Positions 16,089 through 24,489 of a stretch of 44,123 nt of DNA are shown here, one piece after another. How positions within the stretch are numbered: the stretch's first letter is position 1; each line of letters opens with the position of its first letter. The position numbers were made by a program, and so were the translations under genes. Source of the DNA: Anaerolineae bacterium UTCFX2 (GTDB lineage Bacteria > Chloroflexota > Anaerolineae > Anaerolineales > UBA4823); assembly GCA_002050125.1 (NCBI GenBank), contig MWTA01000047.1, positions 1-44,123 on the forward strand, read 5' to 3'. The notes below the pieces were generated by a model that saw only the letters and a program-made list of their open reading frames with translations, was not told the origin of the DNA and did no database searches.

Positions 16089-16727
16089 ATGCAAATTTAT
16101 GACGTAACCGTATCCGTAAGCAACAACACCCCCGTCTGGCCAGGCGACCCGCCCCCGAACATCCAGCGAATTTCCAGGATGGAGGATGGCGCCATTGCAA
16201 ACGTCACCCAGCTCGCGATCTGCGCTCACCTGGGCACACATGTAGACGCGCCGTATCATTTCCTGGGGGGTGAAGCGGCAACTGTCGATCAATTGCCGCT
16301 GAATTTGTTGATCGGACGCGCGTACGTCTTACAGGTGGACGATAAGATCGATACAATCACCGCGCGTGAACTTGAAGCGGCTGAGATCCCGCCGCGCACC
16401 CGCCGGGTTTTGTTCAAAACCCGCAATTCGCGCCTGTGGCAGCAGAACGATGGGAAGTTCGCAGAGGATTTCGTCGCCGTCAGCCCAGACGGGGCGCAAT
16501 TCCTGGTGGAGCGCGGCATCAAGCTGGTGGGGGTAGATTATCTTTCTGTCGCCCCATTTGCTGACCAAGCGCCAACTCACCAAATTCTATTGGCAGCCGG
16601 GATCGTTGTGGTCGAGGGGTTGGATTTGTCGAAAGTGTCACCGGGCCGGTACTCTCTCTATTGTCTGCCGTTGAAAATTTCGGGAGCAGACGGAGCCCCG
16701 GCCCGGGTGATTTTGATCGGCGTTTAG
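16089..16727 (+). CDS. Cyclase-family metal hydrolase (KynB/arylformamidase-like)
   Basis: 212 residues with the family signature HLGTHVDAPYHFL (metal-binding His and Asp), the start YDVTVSVSNNTPVWPGDP, and the C-terminal LDLSKVSPGRYSLYCLPLKI. Family members are Zn/Mn hydrolases such as N-formylkynurenine formamidase and isatin hydrolase. No kynurenine pathway gene lies nearby, so the substrate is left open. It follows the VWA gene by 24 nt with an AAGGA ribosome-binding site. It converges with ftsH; the 46-base gap shows no terminator hairpin. Confidence 0.9.
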   Translation: MQIYDVTVSVSNNTPVWPGDPPPNIQRISRMEDGAIANVTQLAICAHLGTHVDAPYHFLGGEAATVDQLPLNLLIGRAYVLQVDDKIDTITARELEAAEIPPRTRRVLFKTRNSRLWQQNDGKFAEDFVAVSPDGAQFLVERGIKLVGVDYLSVAPFADQAPTHQILLAAGIVVVEGLDLSKVSPGRYSLYCLPLKISGADGAPARVILIGV

Positions 16728-16773
16728 CAGCCAGACTGGTCGAATCTGTAGATTTATATTAAACCGGCGTCCG

Positions 16774-18633
16774 TCAGATGGCGACCGGCGCGGGTGTGCT
16801 GGCTTTCTTGGGCACTGGCGGAGGAAAGATGCTCTCGAATTCCTCACGCGTGATTGTTTCCATCTCTAACAGGCGCCGTGCCACATCATCGAGCTTATCG
16901 CGGTATTCCGTCAGGATGCGCTTGGCGCTCGTGTAGGCTTCGCCAACAATCCGGCGCACCTCTGAGTCGATCTCTTCGGCAACGGATTCTGAGTAATCCC
17001 GCTGTTCTGAGATTTCGCGGCCGAGGAAAATCAACTCTTCCTTCTGCCCATAGACCATGGGACCCAGTTGGTCGCTCATGCCCAGACGGGTAACCATGGC
17101 GCGTGCCATGCGAGTAACGCGCTCCAGGTCATTTGCCGCGCCCGAAGTGATGTCGTCGAAGACAATCTCTTCGGCTGCACGACCGCCCAACAAGCCAATC
17201 ATATCTGCCATGAGCTTCTTGCGGGCTATCAGGGTGCGGTCTTCTTCCGGTAAAGCCAGCGTATAACCGCCAGCCATCCCACGCGCAATGATGGACACTT
17301 TGTGAACCGGGTCGGCTTCGGGCAGCGCATTCATCACCACCGCATGACCCGCTTCATGATATGCCACAATGCGTTTCTCTTCCTCTGAGATCAAGCGGCT
17401 CTTGCGTTCAGGTCCTGCGATTACACGCTCGATCGATTCTTCCAGTTCCGGTTGACCGATCAGTTTTTTGTTCTGGCGGGCAGCTAGAATAGCCGCCTCG
17501 TTAACCAGGTTCTCCAGATCGGCGCCGACAAACCCCGGCGTTGAACGCGCCAACACGCCCAGGTTCACATCGGCCGCGAGCGGTTTGCCTTTGGTGTGGA
17601 CCTTCAGAATGGCTTCACGCCCACGCATATCCGGACGGTCGAGCACCACGCGCCGGTCAAACCTCCCAGGGCGCAGCAACGCCGGGTCGAGGATATCGGG
17701 TCGGTTGGTGGCAGCCATGATGATGACATTGGTGTCCGTATCAAAGCCATCCATTTCGACCAGCATCTGGTTCAGCGTCTGCTCACGCTCATCATGGCTT
17801 CCACCAAGCCCGGCGCCGCGTTGGCGACCGACCGCGTCGATCTCATCGACAAATACGATGCAGGGCGAGTGACGCTTTGCCTGATCAAAAAGGTCGCGCA
17901 CCCGGCTGGCGCCGACGCCGACGAACATTTCAACGAACTCCGAACCGGAAATCGAGAAGAAAGGCACGCCGGCTTCGCCGGAGACGGCTTTAGCAAGCAA
18001 GGTCTTTCCCGTTCCAGGAGGACCCACCAGAAGCACGCCTTTCGGAATGCGCGCGCCAAGCGAGATGAACTTCTCGGGTTCCCTCAGAAATTCGACCACT
18101 TCCTTCAATTCTTCCTTGGCTTCTTCAATTCCAGCTACATCTTGAAACGTGACGGATGGTTGATCGCCAGTGAACATGCGCGCGCGCGATTTTCCAAAGG
18201 AAAGCGCAGCATTATTGCTACCTTGCGCTTGCCGGAAAACGAACCAAAAAACCGCCGCCAGGATAATGAACGGAAGGATGTATCCCAGAACGGTAGCGAC
18301 ACTCAGCCAGGCGCTAGGCGGTTTGATTTCGAGCTTAATCTTTTCTGGTTGCAGCGCAGCGGTTGTCACACCGAGTTCTTTCAATTGCTCCACAAGGGTC
18401 GAATCGGCTTCCTTGTGTGATTTCCGTTGAGATCCATCGATATAAGTGACGTCCAGATTGTTATCGCTCTCTTCAATCCGCTCAACCTTGCCTGCCTGAA
18501 TATCGGCGGCTACTTCGTTGATCGTCAGCATTTCTTTGGTTGTCGGCTGCTGAAAGTTATAGACCACCAACGTAATAATCGCGACAAACAACAGCAGATA
18601 GATAATGGATGAACGGTTGCGGGCAGGATTCAC
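16774..18633 (-). CDS. ftsH: ATP-dependent zinc metalloprotease FtsH
   Basis: Membrane-bound AAA+ protease that degrades membrane and regulatory proteins. 619 residues: TM1 at about 9-25, extracytoplasmic segment, TM2 at about 110-133, Walker A GPPGTGKT (204-211), Walker B FVDEID (261-266), the second region of homology ending RPGRFDRR, and the zinc site HEAGH (426-430). The C-terminal tail is short. The start is GTG 18633 with a strong GGAGGT ribosome-binding site. Its own extended -10 promoter lies upstream. Confidence 0.97.
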   Translation of the reverse strand: MNPARNRSSIIYLLLFVAIITLVVYNFQQPTTKEMLTINEVAADIQAGKVERIEESDNNLDVTYIDGSQRKSHKEADSTLVEQLKELGVTTAALQPEKIKLEIKPPSAWLSVATVLGYILPFIILAAVFWFVFRQAQGSNNAALSFGKSRARMFTGDQPSVTFQDVAGIEEAKEELKEVVEFLREPEKFISLGARIPKGVLLVGPPGTGKTLLAKAVSGEAGVPFFSISGSEFVEMFVGVGASRVRDLFDQAKRHSPCIVFVDEIDAVGRQRGAGLGGSHDEREQTLNQMLVEMDGFDTDTNVIIMAATNRPDILDPALLRPGRFDRRVVLDRPDMRGREAILKVHTKGKPLAADVNLGVLARSTPGFVGADLENLVNEAAILAARQNKKLIGQPELEESIERVIAGPERKSRLISEEEKRIVAYHEAGHAVVMNALPEADPVHKVSIIARGMAGGYTLALPEEDRTLIARKKLMADMIGLLGGRAAEEIVFDDITSGAANDLERVTRMARAMVTRLGMSDQLGPMVYGQKEELIFLGREISEQRDYSESVAEEIDSEVRRIVGEAYTSAKRILTEYRDKLDDVARRLLEMETITREEFESIFPPPVPKKASTPAPVAI

Positions 18634-18676
18634 GTTACCTCCAAATTGGATATTACTCCGCAGAATTAGTTCTTAG

Positions 18677-18685
18677 ATTATACCA
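18677..18685 (-). promoter_or_regulatory. Extended -10 promoter of ftsH
   Basis: Minus-strand TGGTATAAT, that is TGn plus a perfect -10, with no good -35, as usual for extended -10 promoters. A start near 18670 leaves a leader of about 37 nt. The rest of the gap to fabH (18686-18830) contains a 7-bp inverted repeat TAACGAT/ATCGTTA at 18744-18768 and no gene. Confidence 0.55.
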
Positions 18686-18830
18686 ATGGAAATCCCATGC
18701 TGGTAGCTGGAAAACCATCCTTTGAGAATTTCTAACACCGTTCTAACGATTTTTTATCTTCATCGTTAACGCTCAAATCAATCCCCCATGGATGTCCCTT
18801 AGGGATAATCATGTGATCGAGAGAGAGGAA

Positions 18831-19946
18831 TCAGACATATGGGTTGTGGCGGCCCCAAATCAGCGCATCCACCCGTCTTAATACCCGCCGCACGAACGAC
18901 CGAACTCGGGCATAGAAGCGCAGAGCAACTGGAAGCTTGATGAGTGGGCCAGGCTGCGTGCCAGACCAGATCGCCACGGCGGCGCCCCAGGTGAGACCTG
19001 CGCCAAAACCAACAAAGACCACCTTATCGCCAGCTTTTAACCGCCCCTGCTGGATCGCTTCACATGTGGCGATCGGGATCGAGGCGGTCGAGGTATTCCC
19101 AAAGCGATCCAGATTGATGATGCAGCGGTCCATTGAGATATTCAGACTGCGCATGGAAGCTTCAATGATGCGTAAATTCGCCTGATGCGGGATGACCAGG
19201 TCGATTTCGTCTTTTGTGATCCCGGCTTCTGCGACGGCTTCTTCGGTGGATTGAGTCATGACCCGGGTGGCGAAGCGAAAGACCTCGCGCCCGTTCATGT
19301 GGATGTAATGTTTGCCGTTCATTACGGTGTCGATGCTCGCCGGACTGCGGCTGCCGCCAGCCGGAACGTACAGCAGGTCGCTGCCAGAACCATCCGAACG
19401 CATTACCGCCGAGATCACTCCGCCGCGCTCTTCCCGGGCTTGCAGTACAAAGGCGCCGGCGCCATCCCCGAACAAGATGCAGGTATTGCGATCGTTCCAG
19501 TTGACGATGCGCGAAAGCGTCTCGGTACCAATTACAAGCGCGTTTTTCGCCGACCCAGAACGGATCGCCTGGGTAGCGACGTTCAAAGCGAAGATGAAGC
19601 CTGAGCACGCCGCCAAGAGATCGAAGGCGCCGGCTTTATGGGCGCCGAGCCAGTCCTGTACCAGGCAAGCAGTCGCGGGAAATATATATTCTGGAGAAGA
19701 GGTGGATACAATGATCAGGTCTAAATCCGCCGGAAGCAGGTGGGCAACGTCCAGCGCTTTCAATGACGCATCATAGGCAAGCGTAGCTGAGGTCTGTTCG
19801 TCCGCGGCAATCCGCCGTTCGCGAATCCCGGTGCGGCTTTGAATCCAGCCGTCATCCGTAGCTACGCTTTCAGACAGCTCCTGGTTGGTCAATATTCTTT
19901 CCGGCACCGCCATCCCCCAGCCGGTGATATGAGCAAACGGGCTCAA
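18831..19946 (-). CDS. fabH: Beta-ketoacyl-ACP synthase III
   Basis: Condenses acyl-CoA with malonyl-ACP to start fatty acid synthesis. Seen: catalytic Cys in LLAACSGFIF, His in VIPHQANLRI, Asn in FGNTSTASIP, and the GAGLTWGAAV end typical of FabH. At 371 residues it is about 40 longer than common FabH; the extra C-terminal part is Arg-rich and amphipathic (ARVRSFVRRVLRR) and could touch the membrane. It lies 30 nt downstream of fabF, likely co-transcribed. No acpP, fabD or fabG is next to them. A secondary-metabolite KAS III cannot be excluded. Confidence 0.92.
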   Translation of the reverse strand: MSPFAHITGWGMAVPERILTNQELSESVATDDGWIQSRTGIRERRIAADEQTSATLAYDASLKALDVAHLLPADLDLIIVSTSSPEYIFPATACLVQDWLGAHKAGAFDLLAACSGFIFALNVATQAIRSGSAKNALVIGTETLSRIVNWNDRNTCILFGDGAGAFVLQAREERGGVISAVMRSDGSGSDLLYVPAGGSRSPASIDTVMNGKHYIHMNGREVFRFATRVMTQSTEEAVAEAGITKDEIDLVIPHQANLRIIEASMRSLNISMDRCIINLDRFGNTSTASIPIATCEAIQQGRLKAGDKVVFVGFGAGLTWGAAVAIWSGTQPGPLIKLPVALRFYARVRSFVRRVLRRVDALIWGRHNPYV

Positions 19947-19976
19947 AACGGTAATCCTCTCTATAAACTGGCGGGG

Positions 19977-21230
19977 TTAGAGATTCGATCCAGGCGTAAA
20001 GCGTCCCAGGATGATGGTCGCGTTGTGACCGCCGAAGCCAAATGAATTCGACATCACGTACTGGACTTCCTTTGCGCGCATCTGGTTGGGGATATAGTCC
20101 AGATCGCACTCAGGATCAGGCGTTTCATAGTTTATCGTCGGTGGAAGACATCCGGTCAACAGAGTTTTGATGCTAACCAGCGCCTCAACCGCCCCCGATG
20201 CGCCCAATAAGTGACCAGTCATGGATTTTGTCGAGGAAATCGGAATTGAATAGGCGCCCTCGCCAAACACGGTCTTGATCGCGGCGGTCTCGTTCTTGTC
20301 ATTTAAGGGCGTGCTGGTGCCGTGGGCGTTGATATAATCGATTTCGCTGGTCTCTAAACCGGCGTCATCGAGCGCCATTTGCATACAGCGGACTGCCCCA
20401 GCTCCATTTTCAGCGGGGGCGGAGATATGGAAGGCGTCGTTGGTTGAGCCGTATCCGACGACTTCCGCCAGAATCGGAGCATTGCGCGCCTGAGCATATT
20501 CCAAGGCTTCGAGGGTTAGAACCGCCGCGCCCTCACCCATCACAAAGCCATCACGGTTCAGGTCGAAGGGTCTTGAGGCGTGTTGTGGATCTTCGTTGCG
20601 CGTGGAGAGGGCGCCCATCACGCCCAGGCTAGCCATTGCCACCGGCGAGATCACCGCTTCGCTCCCGCCAGCCAACATCACATCCGCCTGACCGCGGCGG
20701 ATCACTTCTGCGGCTTCACCGATGGCATTCGTACCGGTAGCGCAGGCGGTCACAACCGCGAAATTCGGACCGCGCAAACCGAATTGAATCGCGATCATTG
20801 CGGCAGCGGTATCCGGCAGCATCATCGGGACCATGAACGGGCTGACTCGGCTCGGGCCGCGAAAAAAGAACACCTGCATTTGATCGAAAAGGGTCATCAT
20901 GCCGCCAATCCCGGTCCCAACCAAAGCTCCGATGCGGTCGCGGTTTGAGTCGTCGATTAACAAATGCGCTGAATCGATTGCTTGTTGGGCAGCAACCAGC
21001 GCGAATTGAGTGTAGAGGTCCATACGCCGGGCTTCCTTCGATCCAAACAACTTAACCCCATCGAAGTCTTTCACCTCTGCAGCAAAGTGGATGCGCTGCT
21101 CGCTGGTGTCATAGTGCGTAATCGGACCTACGCCCGATTTGCCCGCCAGCGAGTTTTGCCAGAAGCTTTCAACATCATTCCCAAGGGGCGTGACGCACCC
21201 AACTCCTGTAACCACAACCCGACGTCTCAT
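19977..21230 (-). CDS. fabF: Beta-ketoacyl-ACP synthase II
   Basis: Elongating condensing enzyme of type II fatty acid synthesis. Seen: RRVVVTGVGCVTPLG at the start, catalytic Cys in VTACATGTNAIG, and the two His residues in NAHGTSTPLND and SMTGHLLGASG, ending SFGFGGHNATIIL. 417 residues, normal for FabF. ATG 21230 has GGAGGAATGG immediately upstream, which decides the start over an upstream in-frame option at 21263. The 174-base gap to the HAD-DinB gene holds no gene and no strong promoter that I could identify. Confidence 0.95.
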   Translation of the reverse strand: MRRRVVVTGVGCVTPLGNDVESFWQNSLAGKSGVGPITHYDTSEQRIHFAAEVKDFDGVKLFGSKEARRMDLYTQFALVAAQQAIDSAHLLIDDSNRDRIGALVGTGIGGMMTLFDQMQVFFFRGPSRVSPFMVPMMLPDTAAAMIAIQFGLRGPNFAVVTACATGTNAIGEAAEVIRRGQADVMLAGGSEAVISPVAMASLGVMGALSTRNEDPQHASRPFDLNRDGFVMGEGAAVLTLEALEYAQARNAPILAEVVGYGSTNDAFHISAPAENGAGAVRCMQMALDDAGLETSEIDYINAHGTSTPLNDKNETAAIKTVFGEGAYSIPISSTKSMTGHLLGASGAVEALVSIKTLLTGCLPPTINYETPDPECDLDYIPNQMRAKEVQYVMSNSFGFGGHNATIILGRFTPGSNL

Positions 21231-21404
21231 CCATTCCTCCAAACGTATTAATGATCGCGCCAAATAGCCAATCTAAGGGTATAACACCGCCATCTGGCTT
21301 GGGATGCGCCCCACGGCGCGCTGCCAATCAGATCAACCGCAAATAAATACATCTCATTTCCGGCAAGTGAAACCGAACCATTCCAGCCGTTTGATCCTGT
21401 TTTT

Positions 21405-22622
21405 TCATGAAAGCGAGCAGTCAGGAAGTTGTGAGATCAGCTTCAGGACTTGCTGCTGGTGCAGGCGGTCGTGCGCGGCCTGGATCTTTACCAGCTCTTG
21501 CAGCGTTGTAGGACCGAAAATCGCGTGGCGGGCAGGGCGCTCCCAGTCTGCCGGCGCGAGCGCCTCCAGAAGCGCCACAGCTTTTTGGCGAGCTGCCATA
21601 AAATCGATAAACGCCTGTTTTCCATCCTGCAGATAATACTGGCGCGATTCCGCCCAGGGATCAGTGTCTTGCCCGGCGATGAACGGGTTGGCTGTTTCGA
21701 TCACGGTCTTGAGCCGGGGTAAATTGACCTCTTCATCGACATCCCGCAGATGACAAATGATTTCGGTAACGCTCCATTCACCTTCTTCGGGGCGCCATTT
21801 CCAGTCCGTTTCAAGAAGTCCGCGGGTCAGTCCATCCAGAACCGCCGGAGTTGAGCGCAGGATCGCAACGCAGGCTTCGGGCAAGCTGAAATCCGGCAAA
21901 AGGTTATCAACCGGGTTTGAGTCAATCCAATCCAGGGCATGCTCCAGCGCTCCACCCCCATTCCGCAGCATATCGGTGGGGTTTTCGCTGGGTTGTGAAT
22001 CCACCCAATAGGCAGACAGCCCCAACTTTCTGGCGGGTGCGATATCGCGCTGAAAGTCATCCCCAATCACAACCACCGGTCCCGCAGACCAGCCTAGCCT
22101 TCCCAGCACTTCGGCAAAATAGGCAGGATCAGGTTTGGTAAAGTGAAAGGTCTCGTAGGAGCTGATCAGCTCAAAAGGGTATTGTTCCGCGGGCAGGTTC
22201 GCCCACTTCAACCGCTGCAAGACCGCCGCCCGCGGAAAGAGCGGGTTGGTGGTGATCGCCAGACGATAATTGCGCTGAATGGCTTCCTTGACCAACTCCT
22301 GAGCCTGGGGGATCGGTTGGGTCAAGCTGCGCAAACCCGGAAAGACCTCTTGATAAAACCGGTCGGCAATGGCTTGAAATTCATCCGGCTTTGCGCCAAC
22401 CAGAGGAAAAAAGACCGCATCGAAAGCCTCTTTCAGGGTGCAGTCCGGCTGGCGATTCTGAAGCATCGCCTGTGTGCCAGCCATCAAAGACGTGACAAAC
22501 TTCTGCGGGTCGATCCGTTCGCCAACGAAGCGTGAAAAGGCATCCAGATAATCGGGCAAGAATTCATCGATGTTGTTCTTCAACAAAGTATCATCGAGGT
22601 CCAACAACAGCAGCGCATTCAA
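21405..22622 (-). CDS. HAD hydrolase fused to a DinB-like domain
   Basis: 405 residues, two domains. Residues 1-235 form a HAD phosphatase: motif I DLDDTLL, motif II ITTNPL, motif III Lys in FTKPDP, motif IV GDDFQRD. Residues about 250-400 form a DinB/YfiT-like four-helix bundle with metal ligands in ICHLRDVDEE and HDRLH (H-x3-H). DinB-type proteins are often metal-dependent thiol transferases. The frame is continuous, so this is a true fusion. Its ATG overlaps the stop of the Cys-rich gene in ATGA. Substrate unknown; a phosphate-ester intermediate handled in a thiol-linked step is speculation. Confidence 0.85.
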   Translation of the reverse strand: MNALLLLDLDDTLLKNNIDEFLPDYLDAFSRFVGERIDPQKFVTSLMAGTQAMLQNRQPDCTLKEAFDAVFFPLVGAKPDEFQAIADRFYQEVFPGLRSLTQPIPQAQELVKEAIQRNYRLAITTNPLFPRAAVLQRLKWANLPAEQYPFELISSYETFHFTKPDPAYFAEVLGRLGWSAGPVVVIGDDFQRDIAPARKLGLSAYWVDSQPSENPTDMLRNGGGALEHALDWIDSNPVDNLLPDFSLPEACVAILRSTPAVLDGLTRGLLETDWKWRPEEGEWSVTEIICHLRDVDEEVNLPRLKTVIETANPFIAGQDTDPWAESRQYYLQDGKQAFIDFMAARQKAVALLEALAPADWERPARHAIFGPTTLQELVKIQAAHDRLHQQQVLKLISQLPDCSLS

Positions 22623-22954
22623 CGCGGATCTCCCTGAAATTCAATCGGCAGCGGGTGGCACAAGCCACAGCCAATGTACGGATCGAAATCTCGCAAGCCG
22701 GACTTGCTGCAAGAGACACGCACCTTGACCTGCTTTTTCATAAGGGGAAGCGCCCGCCCCAGAGACGGTTCCAGCAGCATGTGTGGGCAGGCATTCGCCA
22801 TTAATATCTCCGGCACCGGGCAACTGCTGCAAAGCGCTGGACGCCAGGGCAGAGGCGGCGACGCCGCGCTGAGCAAGCGGCATTCCTCATGTTTGCGCCC
22901 GCGATAATAATCCCCGTAGAAATACTTACATTCCTTGCCTGCTGGAGTGCGCAT
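22619..22954 (-). CDS. Conserved-looking Cys-rich protein of unknown function
   Basis: 111 residues with nine Cys: one near residue 9, one at about 25, then LCSSCP, AC, a single SC, and GCGLC near the C-terminus. The spacing suggests a metal site, either zinc or an iron-sulfur cluster. It begins 16 nt after the efp stop and overlaps the HAD-DinB start by 4 nt, so the three genes probably form one operon. No strong ribosome-binding site. Function not recognised. Confidence 0.75.
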   Translation of the reverse strand: MRTPAGKECKYFYGDYYRGRKHEECRLLSAASPPLPWRPALCSSCPVPEILMANACPHMLLEPSLGRALPLMKKQVKVRVSCSKSGLRDFDPYIGCGLCHPLPIEFQGDPR

Positions 22955-22970
22955 GGCTGGCGTCGATCGG

Positions 22971-23528
22971 TCAAACGCGCGTCACGTAGGCGCCGTTCGA
23001 GGTGTTGACCCGGATCCGATCGCCAGCCTCCACAAAACCCGGCACCTGTACCTGCAGACCAGTTTCGGTCACTACCCGCTTGGTGACGCCCGTGGCTGTG
23101 TCGCCGCGCACCGAAGGGTCAGCCTCAACGACTTCCATGTCGATCGTCAGCGGAAGTTCAATGTCAAGCGGCTCGCCCCGGTAAAAGGTCAGTTTAATAT
23201 CCAGCCCCTCTTTTAAGTAGTCAGCCGAATCGCCGATCAGCTCTTTCGTAAGCGCTGGTTGTTCATACGTATCCTGATCCATGAAGTAATAAAACTGACC
23301 ATCCGAATACAGATACTGAACGTTGTGGTAATCTAAGCGGATATCCTGAACTCGATCGCCGGACTGATAGGTCAAATCCAGGTTTCCGCCGGTGCGCAGG
23401 TTGACCGCACGCACGCGAATGGTAGCGTTTCCACGACCGGGTTTGTGGTGGTGGTAATCTAATACGCGGTAAATACTTCCATCGTACTCGAATGTCACCC
23501 CTTTTCGCAATTCATTTACATCAATCAT
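22971..23528 (-). CDS. efp: Translation elongation factor P
   Basis: Relieves ribosome stalling at polyproline stretches. 185 residues: KOW-like N-domain, two OB domains, and the signature near the C-terminus. The loop reads HHHKPGRGNA, with Arg32 at the tip where Escherichia coli has the modified Lys34. Arg at this site also occurs in Thermus and in EarP-modified EF-Ps; I see no earP-like or epmA-like gene here. The ribosome-binding site is AGAGGT before ATG 23528. The message has a strong promoter and a hairpin leader (listed separately). Confidence 0.97.
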   Translation of the reverse strand: MIDVNELRKGVTFEYDGSIYRVLDYHHHKPGRGNATIRVRAVNLRTGGNLDLTYQSGDRVQDIRLDYHNVQYLYSDGQFYYFMDQDTYEQPALTKELIGDSADYLKEGLDIKLTFYRGEPLDIELPLTIDMEVVEADPSVRGDTATGVTKRVVTETGLQVQVPGFVEAGDRIRVNTSNGAYVTRV

Positions 23529-23558
23529 TTTTACCTCTGGTGATCATGCACCCAATCT

Positions 23559-23601
23559 AAAAAATAACTACGTGAAACGTGAACCCACGTTCCACGTAGT
23601 T
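23559..23601 (-). terminator. Terminator-like hairpin in the efp mRNA leader
   Basis: Read on the minus strand: two 16-nt arms (23586-23601 and 23566-23581) pair with a single G-T-tolerant mismatch around a 4-nt loop, then A and a run of six T (23564-23559). It lies between the efp promoter and the efp ribosome-binding site, so it may act as an attenuator. As DNA it is a 36-bp near-palindrome and could instead be a regulator-binding site. Confidence 0.65.
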
Positions 23602-23622
23602 CGTTGCACGCTTCGGGGGAAG

Positions 23623-23651
23623 ATTATAGCCTGAAGGCTGGTTTTTTTCAA
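23623..23651 (-). promoter_or_regulatory. efp promoter
   Basis: Minus strand TTGAAA (23646-23651), exactly 17 bp, then a perfect TATAAT (23623-23628). The best sigma70-type promoter I found in the window. Expected start near 23616, about 88 nt upstream of the efp ATG, so the hairpin at 23566-23601 is transcribed. Confidence 0.75.
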
Positions 23652-23718
23652 CTCTCTTGTGGTAAACTAAATTAATCGTCATTAAGAGGACCTGTCGATC
23701 AGGTATGGAGCAATCGCT

Positions 23719-24111
23719 ATGGCTGAGACCGTTCGTCGAGCAGTTTATATCGAAGATGAGCCGGAGATGATCGATTTAGTTCGATTGATCCTGGCGCGCA
23801 AACGCTATGATGTGATTGGCGCTAATGGTGGACGCGCAGGTCTGGATACTGTCCGGAAAATCTTGCCGGATGTCGTCTTGCTGGACTTGATGATGCCGGA
23901 TATGGACGGCTGGGAGGTTTATCATCAATTGAAAGCTGATGAGACCACGCGCGACATTCCGGTGATCATCATCACCGCTAAAGCCCAGAACATCGATAAG
24001 GTGCTGGCATTGCACATCGCTAAAGTGGACGACTATATCCCGAAGCCGTTCACTCCGCAGGAGCTGGTGGACAGCCTGAGCAAGGTCCTGGGAGCGCGCC
24101 AGCTCAGCTAA
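23719..24111 (+). CDS. Stand-alone response regulator receiver protein
   Basis: 130-residue REC domain alone: acidic pocket YIEDEPE, phosphoacceptor Asp in VLLDLMMPDMDGWEV, Thr in IIITAKA, Lys in YIPKPFTP. No output domain and no kinase next to it. The start is ATG with GGAG about 9 nt upstream. It is followed 2 nt later by the DUF192 gene and then a cell-wall endopeptidase, so it may belong to an envelope-related unit. Phosphodonor unknown. Confidence 0.92.
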   Translation: MAETVRRAVYIEDEPEMIDLVRLILARKRYDVIGANGGRAGLDTVRKILPDVVLLDLMMPDMDGWEVYHQLKADETTRDIPVIIITAKAQNIDKVLALHIAKVDDYIPKPFTPQELVDSLSKVLGARQLS

Positions 24112-24113
24112 GC

Positions 24114-24482
24114 ATGCCAGAACAGGTAATCATCCGCAATACAAGCCGGCTGGGGGTGCGGGCTATCCGGGCAATTTACTGTGACAGCTTTTTCTGCAAA
24201 CTGCGCGGCTTGATGTTCCGGCGAGAACTTGCCCCGGACGAGGGATTGCTCCTGGTTCAGACAAAAGACAGCCGGATGGATTCATCCATCCATATGCTGT
24301 TCATGCAGATGGACCTGGCAGTAATCTGGATCGATTCATCGCTGCGGGTCGTCGATACGGAATTGGCGCGCCGCTGGCGCTTAGCCTATTTTCCCACCAA
24401 GCCAGCCCAGTATGTGCTCGAAATACCCCCCGCTCTACTGGATCGCTTTGAAGTTGGGGATCTGCTCGCCTTTGAAAGGTAG
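24114..24482 (+). CDS. DUF192-family protein
   Basis: 122 residues matching DUF192: CDSFFCKLRGLMFRREL, then the HMLFMQMDLAVIWID core and a closing LEIPPALLDRFEVGDLLAF. Unlike many members there is no signal peptide, so it is probably cytosolic. Function of the family is unsettled. It is tightly packed between the REC protein (2-nt gap) and the LysM/M23 gene (7-nt gap). Confidence 0.88.
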   Translation: MPEQVIIRNTSRLGVRAIRAIYCDSFFCKLRGLMFRRELAPDEGLLLVQTKDSRMDSSIHMLFMQMDLAVIWIDSSLRVVDTELARRWRLAYFPTKPAQYVLEIPPALLDRFEVGDLLAFER

Positions 24483-24489
24483 CTTTTCA

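Noticed and set aside
17596-18420. A 274-codon plus-strand frame opposite ftsH
   Set aside because: Lies wholly within the conserved ftsH coding region; its composition reads as a shadow of the AAA+ domain.
18744-18768. TAACGAT/ATCGTTA repeat between fabH and ftsH as a fabH terminator
   Set aside because: Only a 7-bp AT-rich stem with an 11-nt loop and no T-run after it on the minus strand; kept only as a possible minor site.
18831-21230. fabF-fabH as part of a polyketide cluster
   Set aside because: Both look like ordinary type II fatty acid enzymes and no acyl carrier, ketoreductase or tailoring genes are next to them.
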